A stretch of 64,000 nucleotides of DNA, taken from positions 1 to 64,000 of the forward strand of contig NZ_AUMH01000018.1 in NCBI RefSeq assembly GCF_000430585.1. Direction: 5' to 3'. Positions 45,637 through 54,308 of the stretch are shown piece after piece. Origin of the DNA: Alicyclobacillus herbarius DSM 13609. GTDB lineage: Bacteria; Bacillota; Bacilli; Alicyclobacillales; Alicyclobacillaceae. How positions within the stretch are numbered: the stretch's first letter is position 1; each line of letters starts with the position of its first letter. The position numbers were made by a program, and so were the translations under genes. The notes below the pieces were generated by a model, which did not search any database, was not told the DNA's origin, and saw only the letters and a program-made list of their open reading frames with translations.

Positions 45637-46630
45637 CCGCATCACCTCCCATCCCTGTCTGGGGGAACCAACACAACACCTCGTGCCTGTCGGCCAGTTT
45701 GACCAGCGGCGGACGATCCGCACACTTCGGGCGGCACTGGGAACAGCGGCTGGCAAACAGACACCCGACCGGCAAGGCCCCCACGGTATTCACCGGATTC
45801 CCTGCAATATACGGCAGACGTTCTCGCGGCCCGTCGATGCGCGGAATCGACCGCAAGAGACCGTGCAAATACGGATGAGCGCAGGCAGAAATCAACTGCC
45901 AAGACGGCAGGTGTTCAACCATCATCCCCCCGTACATCACGTACACTTCATCCGCCATTTGCGCTGCTACCGCAAGGTCGTGCGTGACAAGAATCAGCGC
46001 CATGCCCTGCTCCGCCTGCAGTTCCTTCAACAACATCAAGATCTCTGCCTGCACGGTCACATCAAGGGCTGTGGTCGGCTCATCCGCAATCAGTAATTTC
46101 GGACCGGCAATCAGTGCCATGGCAATCATCACCCGCTGTAGCATGCCGCCGCTAAACTCAAACGGGTAGCTTGTGAAGCGCGCTTGTGCATCCGCGATAC
46201 CCACTCGCTCCAGGAGTTCCAGAGCCCGCTGCCTGGCTTGTCTCGGGGTTGCCAAGTGATGGTAGAGAAGCGGTTCCATAACTTGCTGGCCAATGGTTTT
46301 CGTTGGGTTCAGGTAGGACATCGGGTTCTGAAACACCATCGACACCTGATGCCCACGCAGACGCCGAACCTGCCGCGGCGGCAAGGAGAGCAGGTCCGCA
46401 CCGTCAAACCAAATCCGGCCGGATACGTGGGCAGTGCGTGGCAAAAGCCGCATTAGGGCCGTCATGGCCGTGCTCTTTCCGCTTCCACTCTCCCCTACAA
46501 TCGCGATAGCCTTGCCGGGGGACACCTCTAGGTTGAGGCCGTTGACCGCATGCACTACCCCTTGGTCGGAGCCAAACCGCACATGCAAGTCCTGTATCTG
46601 AAGTAATGGAGACACACCGAATGTGGACAC
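45587..46630 (-). CDS. ABC transporter ATPase, OppD/DppD type
   Basis: A 347-residue partner ATPase. Walker A is AIVGESGSGKSTAMTAL, Q-loop VFQNPMSYLNP, signature FSGGMLQRVMIAMAL, Walker B LLIADEPTTALD and the H-loop LVTHDLAV. The C-terminal extension includes CLFASRCSQCRPKC with the Cys cluster. GTG at 46630 follows AAAGGAGAGG; an open frame runs to 46675. It follows the DppC-type permease, so the order is SBP, DppB, DppC, DppD, DppF. Confidence 0.88.
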   Translation of the reverse strand: MSTFGVSPLLQIQDLHVRFGSDQGVVHAVNGLNLEVSPGKAIAIVGESGSGKSTAMTALMRLLPRTAHVSGRIWFDGADLLSLPPRQVRRLRGHQVSMVFQNPMSYLNPTKTIGQQVMEPLLYHHLATPRQARQRALELLERVGIADAQARFTSYPFEFSGGMLQRVMIAMALIAGPKLLIADEPTTALDVTVQAEILMLLKELQAEQGMALILVTHDLAVAAQMADEVYVMYGGMMVEHLPSWQLISACAHPYLHGLLRSIPRIDGPRERLPYIAGNPVNTVGALPVGCLFASRCSQCRPKCADRPPLVKLADRHEVLCWFPQTGMGGDADGQYGTPSVGALGTRE

Positions 46631-46695
46631 ACCCGCCTCTCCTTTCGATACCGTTGCTGCTCGCCTTTCGACCACCGCCGTTCCTCTGTTTCCAA

Positions 46696-47586
46696 CTACC
46701 GCCGCTGCTTGGTGTCAAACGCATCACGCAGTCCATCCCCGACAAACGTAAACGCAAGCAAAGCCACCGCAAACACCAAGGCCGGCGCCAACAGTAAATA
46801 CGGGTACGAGAACAGTGACGACTGCCCCTCAATGATCATTTGGCCCAGGTCTGGCGTGGGTGGCTCGATGCCGAGTCCGACCACAGACAGTCCGGCCTCG
46901 GTCATCATGTTGGCCGGAATTCCAAACGTGACAGCCACTAGAATGGGGCCAAGCGCGTTTGGAATGACATAGCGGCGGATTGCCCTCCACCAACCCGCGC
47001 CAAGACTGCGCGCACTCTCGATGTATCCGGACTGTCGAATGGCCAATACCTGACTTCGCACCACACGTGCCATGCCAACCCAACTGGTGGCCGATACTGC
47101 AATCAGCACAGCCCAGATGTTGTGCCCGAGCAAGACGACGAGAATGATACTGAACAAGAAACTTGGAAACGCGTAAACGATGTCAACCACGCGCATGAGC
47201 ACGTTGTCCACTGTGCCACCAAGGTATCCGGCCGCTGCCCCCAATAACAGCCCCAGCGTCAACTCGACAACCTCCGCGCCAAAGCCAACAATACAGGCGC
47301 TGCGCAGCCCCCACAGCACGCGGCTTAAAACATCCCTGCCCAACGAGTCGGTGCCCAGCCAATGTCGGACACTAGGCGATTGATACGTAGCCGCAAAATC
47401 CGATTTGAAATACGTGTACGGAGAAATGAAAGGCGCCAGAACCGCCAGCAGCACCAGCAGCACGACCACCACCAAGCCGACCAACGCCAATTTGTTGCGA
47501 CAAAAACGGTGCCAGCGCATGTGCAGGACGGATCTCCGGCGGATGGCGTACGGCCAGCCGTCCGACCGTTCCATCTCTAAGGCCAT
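46696..47586 (-). CDS. ABC transporter permease, DppC/OppC type
   Basis: A 296-residue membrane subunit. It has the OppC N-terminal domain (RFCRNKLALVGLVVVVLLVLL, PFISPYTYFKSDF), HWLGTDSLGRDVLSRVLWG that marks the family, and the EAA loop ESARSLGAGWWRAIRRYVIPNALGP near residue 200. ATG at 47586 follows CAGGAGGTGAG. It lies 54 bases after the DppB-type gene. Confidence 0.9.
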   Translation of the reverse strand: MALEMERSDGWPYAIRRRSVLHMRWHRFCRNKLALVGLVVVVLLVLLAVLAPFISPYTYFKSDFAATYQSPSVRHWLGTDSLGRDVLSRVLWGLRSACIVGFGAEVVELTLGLLLGAAAGYLGGTVDNVLMRVVDIVYAFPSFLFSIILVVLLGHNIWAVLIAVSATSWVGMARVVRSQVLAIRQSGYIESARSLGAGWWRAIRRYVIPNALGPILVAVTFGIPANMMTEAGLSVVGLGIEPPTPDLGQMIIEGQSSLFSYPYLLLAPALVFAVALLAFTFVGDGLRDAFDTKQRR

Positions 47587-47640
47587 ACGGTCCTCACCTC
47601 CTGAGAAACGCATTCACGAAGAAGGTTGGAACCCGCTCCG

Positions 47641-48606
47641 TCATTGGGCATAGCCCGAGCGACGTATACGTGGGTCCAGAACCCCATAGACCAAATCCAC
47701 AATTAGGTTCATGACCATAATGACCAGCGAGTACAACAAAGTGGAATCCATAATGAGCGGATAGTCTCGTGTCGAAGCCGCATCCGTAAAGATATGAGCG
47801 AGCCCTGGCAAACCGAACAGCTGCTCGATGAAGACGGTGCCCATCATCAACGCGGCCAGGTGCGGTCCGACCACGGTGACAAACGGCAGCAACGAATTTC
47901 GCATGGCATGTCCGAAGGCGGCTTGCCAGAGGCCGCCCCCTTTGGCAAACACAGTGACGATGTATTCGGAATGAAGGCTCTCAATCAGGCTGTTGCGCAT
48001 GTAGCGGGACATCGATCCCATCATCGGTATCGCCAACGAGAGCACGGGGAGGACAAAGTACTGCGGGCCTTGGTAGCCAAGGACGGGCAGGAGATGAAAC
48101 CACACCCCAAAGACTAACATTAAAAACACTGCAACCACGTAGGACGGCACCGCCGTGCCAATTATGGCCACAAACATCGTCGTGCTGTCGGCCCAAGAAT
48201 TCTCGCGAATGGCCGCCATTGTCCCAAAAGTAATGGAGAAAACCACCGCCACCGCAATCGATACCACCGCCAGCCCAAGAGACAGGGGGAAGGTTTGGCG
48301 AATCAGCGTGACCGTATCCGTGTTCGGAAATTCGAACGAATACCCCATGTGAAACGTGATGAAATGCCAGACGTAAAACCAATACTGCACATACCACGGG
48401 TCGTTGAGGTGGTACTCTTTCGCTAATTCCTGGGCAACTACGTTGTCCAGACCCATACTCGTGGCGGCCGCCGCGATGTTGCCCACGTACTGATTCAGCT
48501 GAAGGAAACTCCCAGGCGCCGCTTTCATCAAAAAGAACGTGACCAGACTGACCACCACAAAGGCAATCACAATGTATAAAACCCGCCGTGCCAAGAACTT
48601 CAACAC
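47641..48606 (-). CDS. ABC transporter permease, DppB/OppB type
   Basis: A 321-residue membrane subunit. LKFLARRVLYIVIAFVVVSLVTFFLMKAAPGSF is the typical first segment, HLNDPWYVQYWFYVWHF the external loop, and YIVTVFAKGGGLWQAAFGHAMRNSLLP the EAA loop. GTG at 48606 follows GAGGTGGAT. A perfect 12-pair hairpin (48626-48654) separates it from the binding-protein gene. Confidence 0.9.
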   Translation of the reverse strand: MLKFLARRVLYIVIAFVVVSLVTFFLMKAAPGSFLQLNQYVGNIAAAATSMGLDNVVAQELAKEYHLNDPWYVQYWFYVWHFITFHMGYSFEFPNTDTVTLIRQTFPLSLGLAVVSIAVAVVFSITFGTMAAIRENSWADSTTMFVAIIGTAVPSYVVAVFLMLVFGVWFHLLPVLGYQGPQYFVLPVLSLAIPMMGSMSRYMRNSLIESLHSEYIVTVFAKGGGLWQAAFGHAMRNSLLPFVTVVGPHLAALMMGTVFIEQLFGLPGLAHIFTDAASTRDYPLIMDSTLLYSLVIMVMNLIVDLVYGVLDPRIRRSGYAQ

Positions 48607-48625
48607 ACGTTATCCACCTCGCATC

Positions 48626-48654
48626 GTCCAGAGAGGGTCGTCCCCTCTCTGGAC
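48626..48654 (-). terminator. Intercistronic hairpin after the binding-protein gene
   Basis: GTCCAGAGAGGG and CCCTCTCTGGAC form a perfect 12-pair stem around a five-base loop. No T-run follows. It is the type of stem that stabilises SBP mRNA relative to permease genes. Confidence 0.65.
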
Positions 48655-48667
48655 CGCAAACTGAACC

Positions 48668-50452
48668 TTACTTGGCTCCGCCTACCGCATGGATGTCGTT
48701 AAACCAATAGGGTGGATTGGTCAGAATAAAGTTGTTGGGCGTGTAACCGGTGAAGCTAGACCGTAGAAGCACCGGATTTTTCGGCGTGTACACCGGAATG
48801 TCATAGGCCCTCTGTTCCCGGGTGATATAAAACTTTTTCAATAGATTCTCGTCCTGGGTCTGATACGCCTTGACGCCCGTTTTCACGTAGTCGATATAGT
48901 CCTTCGGCAGATACTTTTCGTATAGGGCGACCTCTTCAGACTCTTTCTTGGTCGGATCGAGACTCGTGTTACTGTCAATCTGGTACCACTGTTGATAGAT
49001 GTTCGGGGGCAGGAATTGGCTGTGCAGTCCGTTGTTGCTGAATAACCAGTCCCCCAAATCCTGCGGCAGCTTGAGCTCTGGATAGGAACCTTGCTGCGAG
49101 TTATTGACCCAGCCCACCTCATTGGCGGGAAGCTGTTTTTTCATGTCGGTCAAGTATTGGCCCCACTCCTCGCCCTTGAAGACCACCTTGACACCGAGCG
49201 TTTGCTGCCACATCTGTTGAATCGCTTCCGCCACATGATCCGTGGTCGATCCGACCAACAGGACGACGGTCGGGAAGCCTTTGCCACCTGGGTATCCCGC
49301 CTTGGCCAGCAGCTGTTTGGCCTTTTCCGGGTTGTACGAAATGCCCGTGTCCTTCACCCACGGCTCTTGCCACTGCATGAGGAACGGATCGTACGCGGGA
49401 ATGGCGGTTCCGTTGAGCACACTTTTACAAATCGCCTCTTTGTCAATCGCCATTTCAAACGCCTTACGCACGTCCTCGTTCTGCAGGGCCTTGTTCTTGG
49501 AAGGCATCACTTCCAATGTGTATTGCGCCTGAGTGTTCCAGTAGTGCAGTTGGTTCTTCAACGTTGGGTCAGCGTTGACAGCCGCCACGTCTTGGGGACT
49601 TAACAATGCACAGTCCAAAGTCCCGTTTTTAAACGCCAACAACTGATTGATGTTGGGCGAAAACTGCACGGTGATCTTTTTCAGACTCACCTTGCCCCAA
49701 TAATACGGGTTGGGGACAAGGGTGGCCGAGGTCTTGTTTTTAAACGAGGCGAGCTTGTACGGGCCGTTGCCCACCACCTTGCTGGGATCCGACCAATCGT
49801 CGGGCTTCATGTTCTCGACAACCCTTTTGTCTACAGGAACTATCCAGGCGGACGTATTCAGCGTCATGTCCCGAAGGAGGTGTTCATCCGTATGACTTAA
49901 TGTCATCTGCAGGGTGTGTGCGTCCAGTGCCTTGACACCCAATGCGCTCATCGGCTTCTGTCCCGTACGGCACTGGACGATGTTGGCAATCGGGACGTCG
50001 GTTATTGGCACCGGACCATGTTTCGTCTCCTGCGACGTCTTGAGACTGACGGCGCGCCGAATCGAATAGACAAAGTCGTCCGCAGTCACGGGATCGCCAT
50101 TAGAAAATTTCGCATCTTTCCGGAGATGAAAGGTCCAAACCGTGTAATCGCTGTTGTGGTCAATCTTGTCTGCCACACCCAATTCGTAGCCTCCGTTGGG
50201 TCCGCCATGCACGAGGCCCTCAAAGATGCCGGCTGAGTCCAGGAACATTTGAAATGTCCAGAGTCCCGGATCAAAGCCGCTGCTGCCATCATTCCAGTAC
50301 AAGGAGAACGTGTCCAACACCGGCTTTTGTGATGACTGCGTCGGTGTGTGAGTCTGGTTCTGTACCGTACCACTCCCGCCGCACCCGACGACCAATCCGG
50401 CCGCCGTGAGAACAGCAAGTGCTTGAACGCTCAGCCGACAACCTTTCTTCAT
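48668..50452 (-). CDS. ABC transporter substrate-binding lipoprotein (SBP family 5)
   Basis: A 594-residue binding protein. The signal is MKKGCRLSVQALAVLTAAG with lipobox LVVGC (Cys near 24). The body has the family-5 pattern: WTFHLRKDAKFSNGDPVTADDFVYSIRRAV (about 105-135), and EDVRKAFEMAIDKEAICKSVLNG (about 325-348). Family-5 proteins bind peptides, but several bind oligosaccharides. The neighbouring sugar dehydrogenases, isomerases, NanE and ROK kinase make a sugar more likely here. ATG at 50452 follows GGGGGTC and touches the stop of the isomerase upstream, so all are in one unit. Confidence 0.88.
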   Translation of the reverse strand: MKKGCRLSVQALAVLTAAGLVVGCGGSGTVQNQTHTPTQSSQKPVLDTFSLYWNDGSSGFDPGLWTFQMFLDSAGIFEGLVHGGPNGGYELGVADKIDHNSDYTVWTFHLRKDAKFSNGDPVTADDFVYSIRRAVSLKTSQETKHGPVPITDVPIANIVQCRTGQKPMSALGVKALDAHTLQMTLSHTDEHLLRDMTLNTSAWIVPVDKRVVENMKPDDWSDPSKVVGNGPYKLASFKNKTSATLVPNPYYWGKVSLKKITVQFSPNINQLLAFKNGTLDCALLSPQDVAAVNADPTLKNQLHYWNTQAQYTLEVMPSKNKALQNEDVRKAFEMAIDKEAICKSVLNGTAIPAYDPFLMQWQEPWVKDTGISYNPEKAKQLLAKAGYPGGKGFPTVVLLVGSTTDHVAEAIQQMWQQTLGVKVVFKGEEWGQYLTDMKKQLPANEVGWVNNSQQGSYPELKLPQDLGDWLFSNNGLHSQFLPPNIYQQWYQIDSNTSLDPTKKESEEVALYEKYLPKDYIDYVKTGVKAYQTQDENLLKKFYITREQRAYDIPVYTPKNPVLLRSSFTGYTPNNFILTNPPYWFNDIHAVGGAK

Positions 50453-50453
50453 G

Positions 50454-51308
50454 TTAGACCCCCCTTGATTCTTGCACGCTGCTGGTCTGTATCCAGCGCC
50501 GCAGTGCGTTTAAACTGGCGATGACCCCCGCTTCTTCATCTCTGCCTCCCTCATACTCGATCGACACAGAACCCGCATATCCGGACTGCTGAAGCCGGCT
50601 GACGATATCGGACAAAGGGATCAACCCCTCTCCGCAAACCACCGACTGGTAACGGGTGCCATCGATGGCCGGATATCCTTCATCCCCGACCACAGGGCGA
50701 AAGTCTTTGGCGTGCACATGGACCACCCGTGGCAACAAGGTGTCTAACGCGGCCAGGGAGGACTGACCCACGAGGATAAAGTTCCCGGTGTCAAACGCGG
50801 CTCCCAACGACCGACTGCCGACCGCGTCGAGAATCTGCTCGACCTGTTCTCCGCGCCCAACCAACCGGCCGTGGTTTTCGAGCGCCAGTGTCAGTCCGCG
50901 CTCCTTTGCCGCTTCCGCAGCCGCCCGCAGGCCGTCTACGATGTACTGAAAGCCTGCAGTAAAGTCGATGTCGGGTTTTGCATCCCCAGCGAACACGCGG
51001 ATGACCCGCGTGTCCAATTCCTGTGCCACCGGCAAACCAGCGAGCACCGCCCCCAGCGCCTGCTCACGGTGTTTCGCGTCTTCATGCACAAAATCGTTAG
51101 TCACCGCATACGCCCCAACCTGGATGGAGTGCTCCGCCAGGAACTGTTTCACAGCCGGCAATTCCTGCTTAATGTCCCGCCAGAATACGTCCAAGAGCTC
51201 GACACAATCGATGCCGTGATTCGCACAAAAACGCAGGAAATCCAGGACGCTCCAACCGTGGTCATAAAACTTGCGATGCATACTCCACATGCTCACACAC
51301 AGTTTCAC
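50454..51308 (-). CDS. Sugar phosphate isomerase/epimerase (TIM barrel)
   Basis: A 284-residue xylose-isomerase-like protein. LALENHGRLVGRGEQVE (Glu near 145), LGAAFDTGNFILVG (Asp near 178), VVHVHAKDFRP (His near 203) and GSVSIEYEGGRDEEAGV (Glu near 252) form the metal site. GTG at 51308 follows GGGGGCGG. It lies between a dehydrogenase and the ABC importer genes and probably isomerises the product of that dehydrogenase. Confidence 0.86.
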   Translation of the reverse strand: MKLCVSMWSMHRKFYDHGWSVLDFLRFCANHGIDCVELLDVFWRDIKQELPAVKQFLAEHSIQVGAYAVTNDFVHEDAKHREQALGAVLAGLPVAQELDTRVIRVFAGDAKPDIDFTAGFQYIVDGLRAAAEAAKERGLTLALENHGRLVGRGEQVEQILDAVGSRSLGAAFDTGNFILVGQSSLAALDTLLPRVVHVHAKDFRPVVGDEGYPAIDGTRYQSVVCGEGLIPLSDIVSRLQQSGYAGSVSIEYEGGRDEEAGVIASLNALRRWIQTSSVQESRGV

Positions 51309-51365
51309 ATTGCCGCCCCCGTTTCACTTCGCGTATTTTAAATGTGTCTTTCCAAACAACCTCTT

Positions 51366-52427
51366 TTACTCAGACACGCGAACTTCTCGCCCAGCACGGC
51401 TCGACTCGGCAATGGCCAACAGCATGCCGACCACCTTTTGCCCCTGGTCCGCCGTACACAATGGCTGCCTGCGGTGTTGCACGCAATCGATAAAGTGATA
51501 GAGTTCGTCTCGATAGAAATCGTTCGCTTCCACAGACAACATGGACGATGTCAAGACCTGATTCTGCTCCGCGTAAAACACGGGCGGATCGAGCGAAATA
51601 CCGCCCTTATCCCCAAACACGTCTACCTTCAAGGCATCGTCCTGTGGACCATTGACCGCCCAGCTGACCTCCAATTGCAGCACCAATCCTCCGGAAAAGC
51701 GCAGGTAAGCTGTAGCAAAATCCTCGACGTCAAACACTTCATTATCCCGATTGGCCGTGTCCGCAGACTGCCAACATGAGGCCATCAGCGTCTGGTAGCG
51801 TCCGATTCCCTGCACCAACTGGCCGGACGCGCTGACCAGCTCGGGCATTCCGACTAGCCACCAGGCTAAATCCAGGGCATGTACGCCGATGTCCATCAGA
51901 CACCCACCGCCAGATTTCGACTGGTCAGTGAACCACCCGGCCGGTGTACCGCGCTGGCGGAGGATATGCGCCCGGACGTAGTACAACCGCCCCAAGTCGC
52001 CCGCGTCGATAAACCGCTTGATGGCCTGCACGTCGCTGCGAAACCGGTGTGTCATCCCGACCATGCAGATGCGATTCCCGGTACGCGCTGCCTCCACCAC
52101 TCGCTTGGCCTCGTTCACATCTGTGCAAAGCGGCTTTTCCACCAAGACGTCGACTCCGTGCGTAAGCGCGGTTTGTGCCAGATTGGCGTGAGTTCGATTG
52201 GGTGTACAAATACTGACAGCGTCCAGCCGTTCCTTGGCAAACATCGCCTTGACGTCCGTATAGACCGCCTTGGCACCAAATTCCTCGGCCAACGCTTGTG
52301 CCCGCGCGCCGTCCACATCGGCCACCGCAGCCAGCTCCACATCCGGATGGCTTTTGTAGTGCGGCAGGTGCGCCACCTTGGCAATCGTGCCTGCCCCAAT
52401 CACGCCCACTCGCAGCTTACTCACCAC
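51366..52427 (-). CDS. Gfo/Idh/MocA family oxidoreductase
   Basis: A 353-residue dehydrogenase with LRVGVIGAGTIAKVAHLPHYK as nucleotide loop, VEKPLCTDVNEAKRVVE near residue 95 and GGGCLMDIGVHALDLAWWLVG for the active-site Asp/His. Two GTG codons in a row (52427 and 52424) can start it, with GGGGAGG just upstream; the second has better spacing. The start overlaps the ROK kinase stop by four to seven bases. The stop carries the ACAACCTCT motif seen at other gene ends. Confidence 0.86.
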   Translation of the reverse strand: MVSKLRVGVIGAGTIAKVAHLPHYKSHPDVELAAVADVDGARAQALAEEFGAKAVYTDVKAMFAKERLDAVSICTPNRTHANLAQTALTHGVDVLVEKPLCTDVNEAKRVVEAARTGNRICMVGMTHRFRSDVQAIKRFIDAGDLGRLYYVRAHILRQRGTPAGWFTDQSKSGGGCLMDIGVHALDLAWWLVGMPELVSASGQLVQGIGRYQTLMASCWQSADTANRDNEVFDVEDFATAYLRFSGGLVLQLEVSWAVNGPQDDALKVDVFGDKGGISLDPPVFYAEQNQVLTSSMLSVEANDFYRDELYHFIDCVQHRRQPLCTADQGQKVVGMLLAIAESSRAGREVRVSE

Positions 52428-53434
52428 AACCTCCCCTTTCCGTGTTGCTCGGAGAAACCTGTTTCGGGTTGCAAAATTAGGGCCGCAGCCCCAATGACCC
52501 CCGACAAAGCCCCGAATCGGGCCGCTTCAATGCGCACCGACTCGACCAAGGACGCCATGCCCAAGCGCGATACCCGTTCTGCCAGCTGGGAAACGAGGTA
52601 CGGGTTGGCCGCCGCAACCCCACCGCCGACCACCACGACGGTCGGATTAAACACATGAATCAGGTTGATAACGCCGAGCGCCAGTGCCGTCAGCGCCTCC
52701 TCCCAGGTCTCGCGGGCTAACGGATCGCCCGCTTGAGCCCACTCCAAGATCAAAGCCGTCGTTATCCCTTCTGGACCATGGTGGCGGACGTACGCTTGCA
52801 CCACTGCGGATGCATCCATGGGCCGGGTGGTGAGTCGCTCCCGCAGACGATCCACCAGACCACGTCCGGAGGCGTAGACCTCCATACATCCGGTCGATCC
52901 GCACGTACATCGCGGGCCATGGAAATTAACGCAAACGTGCCCCAGCTCCCCGGCGCCTCCCCAGGTACCGTGCAGAAGGTGGCCATGCGTGAGCACCCCA
53001 CCGCCAATCCCGGTGCCAAGCGTCAGTCCCACGGCGTTCATGTGGCCCTTGGCAGCACCGGCCCAGACTTCGGCGAGCAGTGCCACGTTTCCGTCATTGT
53101 CAATCCGCACCGGCATCGCCAGCTCTGCGCGTAGCCGCTGTGCCAACGGGACTCCGCCCCATCCGCGCAGATTTGGAGTTGCGGAACGGACAGCCCCCGT
53201 GTGGACATCTACCTGGCCAGCCGTCCCCACGCCTAGGCCACGGATGCGCACGTCGGGTGATGAGACGGATTCGCTCAGTTGCCGAATCAGTTCGACGACG
53301 GACCGAAATACCGCTTCCGGGTCTCCTGCGGGCGTCGATGTCGTGTGGTGTGCCAGCACCTGTCCCGTGGCATCGACCAGTCCGGCTGCAATTTTCGTGG
53401 CGCCAATATCTACCCCCAGTGCACACTCACGCAC
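52421..53434 (-). CDS. ROK-family sugar kinase (probable ManNAc/glucose-type kinase)
   Basis: A 337-residue ROK protein. ALGVDIGATKIAAGLVD is the phosphate loop, RIDNDGNVALLAEVWAG holds the catalytic Asp, GELGHVCVNFHGPRCTCGSTGCMEVYAS the zinc site (His and three Cys), and VVVVGGGVAAANP the second phosphate part. No DNA-binding domain is present, so it is a kinase. Its start lies in the end of nanE (GTG at 53434, AGAGGGTGA before it), so N-acetylmannosamine is the most likely substrate; glucokinase activity cannot be excluded. Confidence 0.85.
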   Translation of the reverse strand: MRECALGVDIGATKIAAGLVDATGQVLAHHTTSTPAGDPEAVFRSVVELIRQLSESVSSPDVRIRGLGVGTAGQVDVHTGAVRSATPNLRGWGGVPLAQRLRAELAMPVRIDNDGNVALLAEVWAGAAKGHMNAVGLTLGTGIGGGVLTHGHLLHGTWGGAGELGHVCVNFHGPRCTCGSTGCMEVYASGRGLVDRLRERLTTRPMDASAVVQAYVRHHGPEGITTALILEWAQAGDPLARETWEEALTALALGVINLIHVFNPTVVVVGGGVAAANPYLVSQLAERVSRLGMASLVESVRIEAARFGALSGVIGAAALILQPETGFSEQHGKGRLW

Positions 53435-54155
53435 GTTGCTCACCCTCTGCCGCTTGGGCTTGCAGGTACTGGCGCAGGGAAGTGACGAACGACTGGGTAA
53501 TCTCCTGGGGCCGCGTGATGGCAGAGCCCACCACCACCGCCCAAGCCCCCAGACGCAGGCATTCGGCCGCTTGCCGGGGGGTACGGATATGCCCCTCCGC
53601 AATAACCGGCACGGGCAAGGACTGGCTCAAGGAAGCAACCAACGAAAAGTCCGGCCCATCCTGCCAGGCGGAATCCGAGGTGTACCCAGACAGCGTGGTC
53701 GCGACGATATCGGCACCGGCCTCTGCGGCCAGCACCCCCTCTTGGTAAGTGGCCACATCCGCCACAACCAAAGCCCTCGGAAACCTCTGCTTGACTGTCG
53801 CGACAAAGTCGGTACCCAATCCGCCTCCGGGCCGCACCCGCTGGGTGGCATCGACCGCAACCATGTCGGCGCCGGCCTGCAACACCTCCTCGACATCCTC
53901 CAGCGTGGGTGTGATGTAAACCTCACTGCCTGGAATCCAGCGTTTGCATAGGCCAATCACGGGCAGGTGCGTGGTACGCTTGATCTCACGGATGTCCGAT
54001 CCGCCATTAGCGCGTATCCCCACGGCCCCGCCACGTTCGGCCGCCACAGCCATGCGCGCCATGATATCCGCCCCATACAGGGGTTCATTCTCCAGCGCCT
54101 GACACGAAACAATCAGTCCTCCGCGGATTTTTTGCAGTATCGATTCTTCTGTCAT
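53427..54155 (-). CDS. nanE: N-acetylmannosamine-6-phosphate 2-epimerase
   Basis: A 242-residue TIM barrel that converts ManNAc-6-P to GlcNAc-6-P. Family marks: RGGLIVSCQALENEPLY, GAVGIRANGGSDI, VIGLCKRWIPGSEVYITPT with the catalytic Lys, MVAVDATQRVRP, VVADVATYQEGVLAAEAGAD with the acid Glu, TTLSGYT and VIAEGHIRTPRQA. ATG at 54155 gives the normal family N-terminus. An upstream ATG at 54200 is in frame but has no ribosome site next to it. It overlaps the ROK gene by eight bases. No NanA or NanT is in the window, so ManNAc may come from an imported glycan instead of sialic acid. Confidence 0.88.
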   Translation of the reverse strand: MTEESILQKIRGGLIVSCQALENEPLYGADIMARMAVAAERGGAVGIRANGGSDIREIKRTTHLPVIGLCKRWIPGSEVYITPTLEDVEEVLQAGADMVAVDATQRVRPGGGLGTDFVATVKQRFPRALVVADVATYQEGVLAAEAGADIVATTLSGYTSDSAWQDGPDFSLVASLSQSLPVPVIAEGHIRTPRQAAECLRLGAWAVVVGSAITRPQEITQSFVTSLRQYLQAQAAEGEQRA

Positions 54156-54209
54156 CTCTTCCCACCCAGTCGCGGTTTCCCTCATCTCGACTGACTTCAT
54201 ACTTAGCTA

Positions 54210-54226
54210 TTCTCTTTCAAAGAGAA
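54210..54226. promoter_or_regulatory. 17-bp perfect palindrome upstream of nanE
   Basis: TTCTCTTT-C-AAAGAGAA is symmetric about 54218. It lies between an unused AGGAGG (minus strand, 54230-54235) and the nanE start region, in the divergent interval with the phosphoesterase gene. Its place and symmetry suggest an operator. Confidence 0.55.
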
Positions 54227-54308
54227 ATTTCCTCCTAAAAATCTTTATTTGACGGATTGATTTTTCATTACAAATAGAGATACCATCGTGCCAAGTGAGG
54301 TGATGTGT

